The notes under the pieces: generated by a model
The model's database searches: none
Told to the model about the DNA's origin: nothing
The model's input: only the letters and a program-made list of their open reading frames with translations
Part shown: positions 34,572 through 42,684 of the stretch, in pieces
Position numbering within the stretch: position 1 is the first letter of the stretch
Layout: every line of letters starts with the position of its first letter
Program-made: the position numbers and the translations under genes
Assembly: GCA_964521405.1 (NCBI GenBank)
Contig: CAZFRR010000020.1
Location: 1-64,000, forward strand
Source of the DNA: SG8-41 sp964521405
GTDB taxonomy: Bacteria; Pseudomonadota; Gammaproteobacteria; Burkholderiales; SG8-41
DNA length: 64,000 nt
Direction of reading: 5' to 3'

Positions 34572-35378
34572 TTATTTTTTCGCCAGCGCGATATTGACCT
34601 CGTCGGGAAACGCCACACCATCGCCATCGGCGTAGGGCTGCAATTCCGTCCTGACCTGCCTGGCTAACGCAGCGCGCTGCCCCTCGCTTAATGCCGCAAG
34701 CGCGCCGGCCACGGGACTGCTGGAAAGATGCCCGATGACAAAGGTTTCGATGGCGGGCAAGCGTATGGTCATTGCCTGCGGACGAATCTGTATCGCATGG
34801 AAGCCGGCCTCGAGGAGCATGCGGTGCATTGCCTCGGCATCCGGCACCACCCTCGAGGCACGATACTTGCTGGCGACTTCCACGCCCGCGAATCGCTCCA
34901 GCGCGTCTCCCGCGGCAACGTTGTACGGGCTGGCTGATTTCCAGACGCTCAGCAGCGCGCGTCCGCCGGGGACGAGAACACGGTGCATTTCGCGTAATGC
35001 CGCGAGCCTGTCGGGAAAAAATTGCAGGCCTTGCTGGCACAGGACGGCGTCGAACGAAGCGTCCGGCAGTTCCATGGCCACCGCGCTGCCTTCGACCCAG
35101 TGGATGGCCGCACCCGGCGCGGGCGGCATGGCACGAGCGACGGCCAGCATCCCGGCATTGAAATCGAGCCCGGTGACCCGCCCAGTTGGTCCCACTTGAG
35201 CGGCCGCAAGGCGTGCAACCACCCCGGTGCCACACGCGAGATCCAGCACCCGCTCCCCCGGCTTCAATTCAGCAAGCCCGACGAGATCCGGCACCCACGG
35301 CCCCATGTACTGCGTCGCAAACCGCTCGTACAGCTCCGCGGCATTGCCGCTTACCTGGTATCCGGATTGACCGCTCAT
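34572..35378 (-). CDS. Class I SAM-dependent methyltransferase (UbiE-like)
   Basis: 268 residues from the ATG at 35378. SAM-binding motif I is VLDLACGTGVVARLA, then GLDFNAGMLAVAR, a motif II-like SFDAVLCQQGLQFFPD and LVPGGRALLSVWKS. Substrate unknown. The frame is open for a further 51 codons upstream, but these are the translated 23-unit heptamer array (NPEPGTR repeated), so the true start is at MSGQSGYQV. The promoter must lie in or beyond the array. Cytoplasmic. Confidence 0.9.
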   Translation of the reverse strand: MSGQSGYQVSGNAAELYERFATQYMGPWVPDLVGLAELKPGERVLDLACGTGVVARLAAAQVGPTGRVTGLDFNAGMLAVARAMPPAPGAAIHWVEGSAVAMELPDASFDAVLCQQGLQFFPDRLAALREMHRVLVPGGRALLSVWKSASPYNVAAGDALERFAGVEVASKYRASRVVPDAEAMHRMLLEAGFHAIQIRPQAMTIRLPAIETFVIGHLSSSPVAGALAALSEGQRAALARQVRTELQPYADGDGVAFPDEVNIALAKK

Positions 35379-35384
35379 AATAAT

Positions 35385-35545
35385 GTTCCGAGTTCCGAGT
35401 TCCGAGTTCCGGGTTCCGGGTTCCGGGTTCCGGGTTCCGGGTTCCGGGTTCCGGGTTCCGGGTTCCGGGTTCCGGGTTCCGGGTTCAAAGGTCCAGGTTC
35501 CAGGTTCCAAGTTCCAAGTTCCAAGTTCCAAGTTCCAAGTTCCAA
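35385..35545. repeat. 23-unit heptamer array in perfect register (GTTCCRR)
   Basis: Exactly 161 bp: GTTCCGA x3, GTTCCGG x11, GTTCAAA, GGTCCAG, GTTCCAG, GTTCCAA x6. The sequence changes in blocks along the array, as expected from stepwise slippage or unit-by-unit copying. It lies 7 bp upstream of the methyltransferase ATG. Longest array in the window. Confidence 0.97.
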
Positions 35546-35559
35546 GTGTTAGGTTTTGG

Positions 35560-35735
35560 TTCGCCGTTATCGGCGGTCATCGGCGGCAAAAAAAGCAATG
35601 TTGAGTGTTAAATGTTGAGTTAACACCCAAGCCTACGTTCCACTCAAAATTCAACATTCAAAATTTAACACTGTAATCCTGGCGTCTTGGCGGTTAATTC
35701 TGTATTTGTTTCTCTCTGCGGCTCGGCGGTTCAGT
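35560..35735. repeat. Decamer, opposed heptamer (TGTTGAG) and octamer repeats
   Basis: Decamer-type TTATCGGCGG/TCATCGGCGG (35560-35588); left heptamers TGTTGAG, TGTTAAA, TGTTGAG (35599-35619) and right heptamers CTCAAAA, TTCAACA, TTCAAAA, TTTAACA (35643-35670), reverse-complementary; then octamer-family GGCGTCTTGGCGGTT (35679-35695) and GCGGCTCGGCGGTTCAG (35717-35734), just before the alcohol dehydrogenase stop. Confidence 0.85.
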
Positions 35736-35739
35736 ACTT

Positions 35740-36786
35740 CTAGCTGACAATCAACGCCGCCCGCCCCGCGATCGCATTCTTTCGCAAGAGCTCGTGCACC
35801 TGCTCCGCCTCCTCCAGCGGGAAGGTCCTGCCCACCACCGCCTTGATCTGCTTGTTCTTTACGATCTCCAGCGTGCGCGCGATCTCGGCGTTGTTCACAT
35901 AACGCGAGCCGTGGATCTCCAGGGCCTTCTGCATGAATTCGTGCGGGTCGACGGTGAACGACGGATCGGCTCCGAACACCGCCGCCGACCGGTTGCCGAT
36001 GATCACCATCCGGCCGCCGGGAGCGAGCGAGCCGAGGCAGGCCTGCAGCGTCTCCCTGGAAGCGACGATGTCGATCGCCGCATCCACGCCTCTCCCGCCG
36101 GTGACCGCTTTCACCTGCTTCACGATCTCGCCACGGCGCGCGTCGATGACCTCGTCGGCGCCCATCGACTTGGCGAGTTCCATCTTCTCCTCCCCAATCT
36201 CCGCGGCAATCACGCGCCCGCCGCACAGCCGCGCCATCTGCACCATGTGGATGCCGACGCCGCCCCCGGCCCCCATGATGAGGACGTTGTCTCCCGGGCT
36301 CACCTGCGCCTCCGCGTGACAGGCGTGGTAGGGCGTCGCGATCGCATCGCTCGCCACCGACGCCTCGAGGTCGGTCACTCCATCCGGGATCGGCACCAGG
36401 TTGCGCTCCGGCAACGCCACGAATTCCGCGTAGCCGCCGTCGCAGCTGCTGCCGACGTTGCCACGGAAGTTCTCGCACAGCGTCTCGCGCCCGCTGCGGC
36501 AATACCGGCAGTTGCCGCAGGTGAGGTAGAAATGGTTGGTCACCCGGCTCCCGACCTTGACGGTCCTTACCTCGGAACCCACCGCCACCACCTCCCCGGC
36601 GATTTCGTGGCCGGGAATGCGCGGGTAGGTCTTTATCCTCCCCGGGGTGGCGGACATGATCACGACCGTCAGCCCGGCGCCGCAGACGCGCACCTTGACG
36701 AGCGCGTCGTTCGGCCCGATCTTCGGCACCGGCATGTCCTTCAGCTTCAACGGCGCGCCGAATTGCTCCAATACCATCGCTCGCAT
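35740..36786 (-). CDS. Zinc-dependent medium-chain alcohol dehydrogenase
   Basis: 348 residues from the second of two adjacent ATGs; GGAGGGA stands 5 bp before it. MDR family: structural zinc ligands in CGNCRYCRSGRETLC, GHEIAGEVVAVGSEV with the catalytic-zinc Glu, and the NAD-binding MGAGGGVGIHMVQMARL. The usual catalytic Cys is in RVCGAGLTV. Substrate unknown; probably an alcohol or aldehyde oxidised with NAD(P). It lies downstream of the hyf-like operon, separated by opposed 9-bp repeats, and may be independently expressed. Confidence 0.9.
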   Translation of the reverse strand: MRAMVLEQFGAPLKLKDMPVPKIGPNDALVKVRVCGAGLTVVIMSATPGRIKTYPRIPGHEIAGEVVAVGSEVRTVKVGSRVTNHFYLTCGNCRYCRSGRETLCENFRGNVGSSCDGGYAEFVALPERNLVPIPDGVTDLEASVASDAIATPYHACHAEAQVSPGDNVLIMGAGGGVGIHMVQMARLCGGRVIAAEIGEEKMELAKSMGADEVIDARRGEIVKQVKAVTGGRGVDAAIDIVASRETLQACLGSLAPGGRMVIIGNRSAAVFGADPSFTVDPHEFMQKALEIHGSRYVNNAEIARTLEIVKNKQIKAVVGRTFPLEEAEQVHELLRKNAIAGRAALIVS

Positions 36787-36850
36787 CATTCCCTCCAACA
36801 ATAGACAGGATTACAGAATCAATCGAATCCAATTCAAGATCAAAACCATT

Positions 36851-36951
36851 GGACAGGATTTACAGGATTAACAAGATTAAAACCAACACCAAAACCGAAA
36901 CTGTGATTTTGTTTTTGATTTAATCCTGTAAATCCTGTTAATCCTGTCTAT
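36851..36951. repeat. Opposed 9-bp repeats (CAGGATTWA family) after hyfI
   Basis: Left: ACAGGATTT ACAGGATTA ACAAGATTA (36853-36879). Right, opposite orientation: TTAATCCTG TAAATCCTG TTAATCCTG TCTA (36920-36950). The hyfI stop codon (TAG on the minus strand, 36948-36950) is the first three bases of the array, TAGACAGG. A further partial copy lies at 36802-36815. Confidence 0.9.
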
Positions 36952-37460
36952 TTCTTAACGGCTATCGCCGTCAGTATGCCCTGCATGATCGCGAGCGGCG
37001 TCGGCGGGCAGCCCGGTACCGCGACGTCCACCGGGATCACGTTCGACACCCGCCCGCAGCTCGCGTAGCTCTCGCCGAAGATGCCGCCGGTTGAGCCGCA
37101 GTCGCCAATCGCCACCACCAGCTTCGGGTCGGGCGTAGCGTCGTAGGTGCGCTTCAACGCCACTTCCATGTGGCGCGACACCGGGCCCGTCACCAGCAGC
37201 ATGTCGGCGTGCCGCGGGCTCGCGACGAACTTGATACCCAGGCCCTCGAGGTTGTAGTACGGATTGTTGCACATGTGGATTTCGAGCTCGCAACCATTGC
37301 ACGAGCCCGCATCCACGTGGCGTATCGTCAGCGCGCCCGCGAAGCATTCCAGCACCTCCGCGCGCAGGCGCTCCGCCGTCACGCGCAGCGCCTCGTCGGG
37401 CTGCGGCGGCGCCTCGGTCTTGATGCCGGTGACGACGATCTGTTTCAGTAGTTGATACAT
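36948..37460 (-). CDS. hyfI: Hydrogenase-4-type small subunit (NuoB/HyfI-like, 4Fe-4S)
   Basis: 170 residues, NuoB/HycG family. The cluster ligands are all visible: Cys pair in DAGSCNGCELEIHMC, Cys in AIGDCGSTGGIFG and Cys in VAVPGCPPTPLAIM, matching the N2-type [4Fe-4S] site. GPVSRHMEVALKRTYD is a conserved stretch. It is the last gene of the hyfBCEFGI-like operon and pairs with HyfG to form the peripheral arm. The stop codon coincides with the start of a 9-bp repeat array, as also seen for the peptide-binding protein at 62358. Confidence 0.92.
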   Translation of the reverse strand: MYQLLKQIVVTGIKTEAPPQPDEALRVTAERLRAEVLECFAGALTIRHVDAGSCNGCELEIHMCNNPYYNLEGLGIKFVASPRHADMLLVTGPVSRHMEVALKRTYDATPDPKLVVAIGDCGSTGGIFGESYASCGRVSNVIPVDVAVPGCPPTPLAIMQGILTAIAVKK

Positions 37461-37470
37461 AAAGGCAATT

Positions 37471-37623
37471 TAACCGCCATGACGCCATGACGCCATGACG
37501 CCAAAAAATAATAATTAAAAGAAAGAATAACTTCAGCGCTTCGTGCCGTGCACCACGCGGATAATAAAAACGATTTAATTCTATTTATCATTGTTTTCCT
37601 GGCGTCATGGCGTCATGGCGGTT
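37471..37623. repeat. Opposed octamer arrays (ATGACGCC), hyfG/hyfI gap
   Basis: Left: AACCGCC then ATGACGCC x3 (37471-37502). Right: TGGCGTCA x2, TGGCGGTT (37600-37623), the exact reverse complement type. The roughly 97-bp spacer is AT-rich apart from a small GC stretch near 37540-37560. They fill the gap between two genes of one operon. Confidence 0.92.
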
Positions 37624-37632
37624 CATGTGTTT

Positions 37633-39252
37633 TTACAGGTCTTGCCCGCTGTAGGACAGATTGAAGGACTTGTTGATCAACGGGAAGTCGGGGACGATGT
37701 TGCCGATGACCGCATGCTCGAGCACCGGCCAGTTCTGCCAGGACGGATCGTGAGGGTGGCAGCGCCGGATGCGCCCGTCCGGCCCGGTCTCGAGCGCGAC
37801 CAGCACTTCGCCGCGCCAGCCTTCGACCCAGCCCACGCCGAACGCGCCCGCCGGCGGCGCCGGGACGTCCCCGGCCAGCTCGCCGAGCGGCATGCGGTCG
37901 AGGATCAGGCGCAGCAGCCGCAACGACTCGACTATCTCCTCGAAACGCACCGTCACCCGCGCGGCGACGTCGCCGTTGCGGTGCGTGGCCATGCGCACGT
38001 CGAGTTCGGGGTATGGGACGCTGGGATATTCGACGCGCAGGTCCCACGATTGCCCGCTCGCGCGCCCGGCGATACCGATCAGCCCGAGGCGCGCCGCCAG
38101 CTCGGGCGCGACGCGCCCGCAGTTGATGAAGCGGTCCTGCAGGCCGGCGTGCTCGTCGTAGATGGATTTGAGCAGCGCCACGGTGTCCTCCATCACGCCG
38201 ATCTCCTGCCGGATGAGGGCCACGTTCCCGGGCGCGAGGTCGCACGCGACCCCGCCGGGCACGATGAGATCCATGAGATAGCGGTGGCCAAACGCCGACT
38301 GGTTGGTCCGCAGCCACTCTTCCTTGAGCCGCATGAACTGGGCGAGGCCGAATGCCAGCGCGGCATCGTTGCCCAGGTAGCCGAGATCGCCGAGATGATT
38401 CGCAATCCGCTCGCGCTCGAGCGCGAGCGCCCGCAGCCACAGGGCGCGCGGGGGCGGCGTCACGCCGGCAGCAGACTCCACCGCCATGGCATAGGCCCAG
38501 GCATAGGCCACGGTCGAGTCACCCGAGACCCGCCCGGCGAGTCTCGCGCCCTCGGCCAGCGTCAGGCTCTCGAAGCGTTTCTCGATGCCCTTGTGCTTGT
38601 AGCCGAGGCGCTCCTCCAGCCTCAGCACCGTCTCGCCCACGATGGAGAAACGGAAATGGCCGGGCTCGATGGTTCCGGCATGGACCGGGCCCACCGGTAT
38701 CTCATGCACGCCTTCTCCCTCAACTCTTACGAAGGGATAGTGGTCTGCCTCGGCGGGCCCGTGTTCCGGGTTCCCGGTTCCGGGTTTCGGGTTTGACGTT
38801 CCCGGTTTGAACTCGGAACTCGGAACTCGGAACTCGGAACTGACATCTTTTCTAAGTGGAAAGACGTCCGCCGGCCACGCGGCGTGGCGCAACCATTTGC
38901 GGCGGTCGTCGGAGCCGGCAGCGGAGAGGCCCAGCAAATCGAAAGTCGCGCGCTGCATGCGGTCAGCCGCGGGAAAAATAGCGCTGATATCGGGATATGA
39001 CTCGCCGGCGAGCGGAAGCGACAGCACGATGAGCCCCTCGCGCGCCACCAGCGCGGCGTGTGCGGCGAAACCTCGCCCCTTATTGCTTCCCTCTTCGCGC
39101 GCATCGGTCCCCCACAGCGCGGCCAGCCGCCCGCCCTGCTCCCTGACCTGGCGGCAAGTCTCCGCCCACTGCGCGGCATCAACCTCGGCGCGCCAGGCCG
39201 TTGCCGCTCCGGGAATCCGCGCAACTTCGATGCTGAGTCCGTCCAGCTTCAT
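37633..39252 (-). CDS. hyfG: Hydrogenase-4-like large subunit (NuoC-NuoD fusion) lacking Ni ligands
   Basis: 539 residues. Residues 1-136 are NuoC-like (YPDISAIFPAADRMQRATFDLLG); residues 166-539 are NuoD/HyfG-like (DHYPFVRVEGEGVHEIPVGP, LGYKHKGIEKRFESL). The N-terminal CxxC of [NiFe] hydrogenases is replaced by RVSGDST (241-247), and the C-terminal DPCxxC region reads VPDFPLINKSFNLSYSG with no Cys, so no NiFe site can form. Residues 137-165 (SSEFRVPSSEFKPGTSNPKP...) are the translation of an opposed heptamer pair placed exactly between the two halves. Probably a redox-active but H2-inactive complex subunit. Confidence 0.9.
   Translation of the reverse strand: MKLDGLSIEVARIPGAATAWRAEVDAAQWAETCRQVREQGGRLAALWGTDAREEGSNKGRGFAAHAALVAREGLIVLSLPLAGESYPDISAIFPAADRMQRATFDLLGLSAAGSDDRRKWLRHAAWPADVFPLRKDVSSEFRVPSSEFKPGTSNPKPGTGNPEHGPAEADHYPFVRVEGEGVHEIPVGPVHAGTIEPGHFRFSIVGETVLRLEERLGYKHKGIEKRFESLTLAEGARLAGRVSGDSTVAYAWAYAMAVESAAGVTPPPRALWLRALALERERIANHLGDLGYLGNDAALAFGLAQFMRLKEEWLRTNQSAFGHRYLMDLIVPGGVACDLAPGNVALIRQEIGVMEDTVALLKSIYDEHAGLQDRFINCGRVAPELAARLGLIGIAGRASGQSWDLRVEYPSVPYPELDVRMATHRNGDVAARVTVRFEEIVESLRLLRLILDRMPLGELAGDVPAPPAGAFGVGWVEGWRGEVLVALETGPDGRIRRCHPHDPSWQNWPVLEHAVIGNIVPDFPLINKSFNLSYSGQDL
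38763..38839. repeat. Opposed heptamer arrays inside hyfG
   Basis: Eleven heptamers in register: GTTCCGG, GTTCCCG, GTTCCGG, GTTTCGG, GTTTGAC, GTTCCCG, GTTTGAA, then CTCGGAA x4. The two ends are reverse-complementary. The element lies wholly within the reading frame of the large subunit, at the joint of its NuoC-like and NuoD-like parts. Confidence 0.95.
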
Positions 39253-39283
39253 GTCGTCCGCGCCGTCAGGCGGGTGATCGCTT

Positions 39284-39311
39284 CATCATTCATCATTCAT
39301 CATTCATCATT
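39284..39311. repeat. Heptamer array (CATCATT x4), hyfF/hyfG gap
   Basis: Four perfect CATCATT units, the reverse complement of AATGATG at 4674 and 52645. It lies in the 72-bp gap between hyfF and hyfG. No opposed partner is visible. Confidence 0.9.
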
Positions 39312-39324
39312 CAACACTCCGCGC

Positions 39325-40773
39325 TCACCCTATGAGCGCGGCCGCCTGCCGGTACCACGCGGCCAGATAGGGCGGAATGAATATCCCCATCATCAGCACC
39401 AGCGCGAGATGCACGAACACCGGGACCAGCGCCGGCGGGTGGGGCAGACGCGGCAACGACGTCTCGCCAAACACCATCGACTGCACTTTGCCGAAGATCG
39501 CTGCAAAGGCCACGCCCAGCGCGATCAGCAGGAACGGCGTCGCCCACGGCTGCTCGCGCATGGCGGTGGTCAGGATGATGAACTCGCTCGCGAAGATGCC
39601 GAAAGGCGGCACGCCGAGGATGGCGATCGCGCCCAGCATCAGTCCCCAGCCGATGGTGGGATTGGTCTTGATCAGGCCGCGAATGTCGTCCATGACCTGG
39701 GTTCCGGTTTTCTGCGCGGCGTGCCCGACCGCGAAGAAGATCGCCGACTTGGTCAGGCTGTGGAGCGTCATGTGCAAGAGCGCGCCGAAGTTCGCCGCCA
39801 CGCCGCCCATGCCGAAGGCGAAGGTCATCAACCCCATATGCTCGATCGAGGAATAGGCGAACATGCGCTTGATGTCGCGCTGGCGCGAGAGGAGAAACGC
39901 GGCCACCACCACGGAGAGCAGGCCGAAGCCCATCATGAGATTGCCCGCGAACGGCGTGCCGAGCGCGCCGTCGGTGAGCACCTTGCAGCGCACGACCGCG
40001 TAGAGCGCGACGTTCAACAGCAGCCCTGACAGCACCGCCGAGATCGGCGTGGGGCCTTCGGCGTGCGCATCGGGCAGCCAGTTGTGCACCGGCACCAGAC
40101 CCACCTTGGTGCCGTAACCCACCAGCAGGAACACGAAGGCGAGCGACATCACGGTAGGCTCGAGTTGCGCCTTCACCTGGTTGAGATCGGTCCACAGGAG
40201 CGCGGTGCCGCCCGAGCCCAGCACTTTCTCCGCCGCGAAGTAAAGCAGGATGGTGCCGAAGAGGGCCTGCGCGATGCCGACCGAGCACAGGATGAAGTAC
40301 TTCCACGCCGCCTCGATGGCTTCCGGCGTGCGGTAGAGGCTGATCAGCAGCACCGTCGAGAGCGTCGCCGCCTCCATCGCCACCCACATGATGCCGATGT
40401 TGTTGGTCGTCAGCACCAGCAGCATGGTGAAGGTGAACACCTGGAACATGGCGTAGTAGAGCCTCAGCGCCCCCGCCGTCACCTTGCCGCGGTCCGCCTC
40501 GATCCGCATGTACGGGCGCGAGAACATTGCCGTCGTGAACGCGACGAAGCTGGTGAGGCCCACCAGCACCACGTTGAAGGAATCGATGAAGAACTGGTTC
40601 TCGAAGGCGATGATGGGGCCGTCGCGGATCACGCGGATCGTGAGCGCCACCGCCGCGAGGAAGGTCACGAAGCTCGCGGCGACGCCCAGCTCCGGCGCCC
40701 AGCGCCGGCTGCCGAGGAGCGCCAGCAAAGCGCCGCCCAAGAGGGGCATGCCAAGGAGCAGTAATATCTCCAT
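39325..40773 (-). CDS. hyfF: Antiporter-like membrane subunit (HyfF/NuoN-like)
   Basis: 482 residues, about 14 membrane helices, of the MrpD/NuoLMN antiporter family. The proton-channel signature YGTKVGLVPVHNWLPDAHAE with its central Lys and the following GPTPISAVLSGLLLNVALY are intact, as is the Glu in the WVAMEAATLSTVL helix. It should move H+ or Na+ across the inner membrane together with HyfB. Fourth gene of the hyfBCEFGI-like operon. Full length for HyfF. Confidence 0.92.
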   Translation of the reverse strand: MEILLLLGMPLLGGALLALLGSRRWAPELGVAASFVTFLAAVALTIRVIRDGPIIAFENQFFIDSFNVVLVGLTSFVAFTTAMFSRPYMRIEADRGKVTAGALRLYYAMFQVFTFTMLLVLTTNNIGIMWVAMEAATLSTVLLISLYRTPEAIEAAWKYFILCSVGIAQALFGTILLYFAAEKVLGSGGTALLWTDLNQVKAQLEPTVMSLAFVFLLVGYGTKVGLVPVHNWLPDAHAEGPTPISAVLSGLLLNVALYAVVRCKVLTDGALGTPFAGNLMMGFGLLSVVVAAFLLSRQRDIKRMFAYSSIEHMGLMTFAFGMGGVAANFGALLHMTLHSLTKSAIFFAVGHAAQKTGTQVMDDIRGLIKTNPTIGWGLMLGAIAILGVPPFGIFASEFIILTTAMREQPWATPFLLIALGVAFAAIFGKVQSMVFGETSLPRLPHPPALVPVFVHLALVLMMGIFIPPYLAAWYRQAAALIG

Positions 40774-40784
40774 CAGGGCTCCAA

Positions 40785-40885
40785 CCTCACCGCAGAGGCG
40801 CAGAGACGCGGAGTCTTCAGCCGATGAATTTTCCCAGGCGTGGAATGCGCGATCTCTCTCAGCGCCTCGGCGTCTCCGCGGTTCA
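40785..40885. repeat. Opposed repeats (CGCAGAGG/CCTCGGCG), hyfE/hyfF gap
   Basis: Left: CACCGCAGAGGCGCAGAG with ACGCGGAG (40788-40813). Right: CAGCGCCTCGGCGTCTCCGCGG (40860-40881). They are opposed and fill the 114-bp gap. The hyfE stop lies 3 bp beyond the right part. Confidence 0.75.
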
Positions 40886-40887
40886 AA

Positions 40888-41544
40888 TCAATCCTCCTTG
40901 AGTTTTTCCAGGTTGCGCATCTCGAGGCTGTCGAAGGTCTCGCGCACCTGGAAGAAGAAGATGCCGAAGATGAACGCGCCCACCAGGACATCGAGCGCGA
41001 TGCCGAGTTCCACCACCATCGGCATGCCGTAGGTCGCGCTGGTGGCCGCGAAGAAAAGACCGTTCTCCATCGCCAGGAAGCCGATCACGACCGGCACCGC
41101 CTTCCTGCGCGTAATCATCATGAGAAACGAGAGCAGCACGCAGGCCATGGCGATGCCAAGCGTTGCGCGCGTGATCGTGCTCGCCATCTGCGATATCGGC
41201 TGCGCCAGGTTGAAGGCGAAGATCACCAGCGCGATGCCGATCAGCATGGTGGCCGGGATGTTGATGAGCGTCTCCACGTCCCAACGGATGTTGAGGCGGT
41301 GGATCAGCCGGTAGAGTATCCACGGCAGCGCGACCACCTTCAACGCCAGCGTGAGAATGCCCGAGAAATAAAGGTGGCCCTGCCCCGTCGTGTAGGCCAC
41401 GACGAAGGTGGAGAGCGACAGCACCACCCCCTGCCAGGCGAAGAGCTCGATCAGCGACAGGATGCGCCGCTGCGACAGCATGGCGAACGCGATCAGCAGC
41501 ATGATTGCCGCGAGGAGGTTGATGATCTGCCCGCTCAAACTCAT
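40888..41544 (-). CDS. hyfE: Hydrogenase-4 membrane subunit E-like (HyfE)
   Basis: 218 residues with six to seven membrane helices; HyfE family, whose C-terminal half is NuoK-like (MVVELGIALDVLVGAFIFGIFFFQV). ENGLFFAATSATYGMP holds a membrane Glu and matches the family. It links the antiporter modules to the HyfC foot. It is flanked on both sides by opposed repeat pairs although it lies within an operon. Confidence 0.9.
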   Translation of the reverse strand: MSLSGQIINLLAAIMLLIAFAMLSQRRILSLIELFAWQGVVLSLSTFVVAYTTGQGHLYFSGILTLALKVVALPWILYRLIHRLNIRWDVETLINIPATMLIGIALVIFAFNLAQPISQMASTITRATLGIAMACVLLSFLMMITRRKAVPVVIGFLAMENGLFFAATSATYGMPMVVELGIALDVLVGAFIFGIFFFQVRETFDSLEMRNLEKLKED

Positions 41545-41553
41545 AAGACTAAA

Positions 41554-41726
41554 CTCTCACCGCGGAGGACGCAGAGGACGCGGAGGAAATATTCAAATCG
41601 ATCGACAATACGCACTGAGACATCTCTCATAAACATAGTACTTCTTTGAGAATCACTTCCATCTCCGCATTTCCATTTCATTTTCTGTCATAGCGTTCCT
41701 CTGCGTCCCCCGCGTCCTCCGCGGTT
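41554..41726. repeat. Opposed 9-bp arrays (GAGGACGCR), hyfC/hyfE gap
   Basis: Left: CACCGCGGAGGACGCAGAGG and ACGCGGAGG (41558-41586). Right: CCTCTGCGTCCCCCGCGTCC and TCCGCGG (41698-41724). The 110-bp spacer is AT-rich with no gene. Complementary over about 28 bp. Confidence 0.88.
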
Positions 41727-41736
41727 GGAGGTTGTA

Positions 41737-42684
41737 CTAAACTTCGAAGACGTAGCTCAGCAGCAGCCCGAGCATCGCGAGCATGAACGCGGTGGCGACG
41801 AATTCCGGCACGCGGAAGATGCGCATCTTGGCGCTCACCGTCTCCAGCAGCGCGAGGCCCGCGCCCGCAATCGTGAGCTTCGCCACCAGCGCGGCGACGG
41901 CCGAGGGCAGCGCGCCCCAATCGCCGGCCTCGGCGATGCCCCACGGCAGGAAACAGGCGATGCCGATGGCGCAATAGGCGAAGAGCTTGATCGCGGAGGC
42001 CCACTCGATGAGAGCAAGGTGCCGCGCGGAATACTCGAGCACGAGCGCCTCGTGCACCATGGTCAACTCGAGGTGGGTGGCCGGGTTGTCCACCGGGACG
42101 CGGGCGTTCTCGGCCAGCAGCACCATCACGAACGCCACCGCCGCGAAGGCGAGGCTCGGGTAGAGCGCGAACTCGCGGTGGGCCAGGGTTGCGACGATGG
42201 TGGTGAGCGAGGTGGACTGGCTGATCAGCGCTAAGTTGAAGAAGATGATGAGCAGCGCCGGCTCCGCCAGCGCGCCGATCAGCATTTCGCGGCGCGCGCC
42301 CAGCGAGCCGAACGACGTGCCGACGTCCATCGCCGCGAGCGAGATGAACACCCGCGCCACGGCGAAGACCCCCACCAGCGCGATCACGTCGGCAGCGGCC
42401 GCGAACGGCAGGTCGGTCGCGAGCACCGGCACGATGCCCACCACCAGCCACATGCAGCCAAATATCACGTAGGGCGCGAACCGGAACAGCCAGGAAGCGT
42501 TGTCCGCGAGCACCGCGTCCTTCTGCAGGAGCTTGCGCAGCACGCGGTAGGGCTGAATGAGGCTCGGCGCGCTCTTGTTCTGCAGCCAGGCGCGGCAGGC
42601 GTTGACCCACCCCACGAGCAGCGGCGCCGCCACCGCCACCAGCAGCATCTGAACCAGCTGATTGAGCGCTCCGCCTGTCGTCAT
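41737..42684 (-). CDS. hyfC: Membrane-arm anchor subunit (HyfC/NuoH-like)
   Basis: 315 residues, about eight membrane helices, NuoH/HycD/HyfC family. PLLVGWVNACRAWLQNKSAPSLIQPYR is the conserved cytoplasmic loop near the N-terminus that contacts the peripheral arm, and VDNPATHLELTMVHEALVLEYS contains the conserved acidic residues. It joins HyfG/HyfI to the membrane arm. Its ATG overlaps the hyfB stop by 4 bp, the only junction of this operon without a repeat. Confidence 0.93.
   Translation of the reverse strand: MTTGGALNQLVQMLLVAVAAPLLVGWVNACRAWLQNKSAPSLIQPYRVLRKLLQKDAVLADNASWLFRFAPYVIFGCMWLVVGIVPVLATDLPFAAAADVIALVGVFAVARVFISLAAMDVGTSFGSLGARREMLIGALAEPALLIIFFNLALISQSTSLTTIVATLAHREFALYPSLAFAAVAFVMVLLAENARVPVDNPATHLELTMVHEALVLEYSARHLALIEWASAIKLFAYCAIGIACFLPWGIAEAGDWGALPSAVAALVAKLTIAGAGLALLETVSAKMRIFRVPEFVATAFMLAMLGLLLSYVFEV

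Noticed and set aside
35385..35545. CRISPR array
   Set aside because: Units are 7 bp and contiguous, with no spacers of 25-40 bp, and there are no cas genes.
35383..35604. Small protein of repeated FRVPGSG on the plus strand (and NPEPGTR on the minus strand)
   Set aside because: Both frames are automatic results of a stop-free heptamer array; no conserved start or flanking coding signal.
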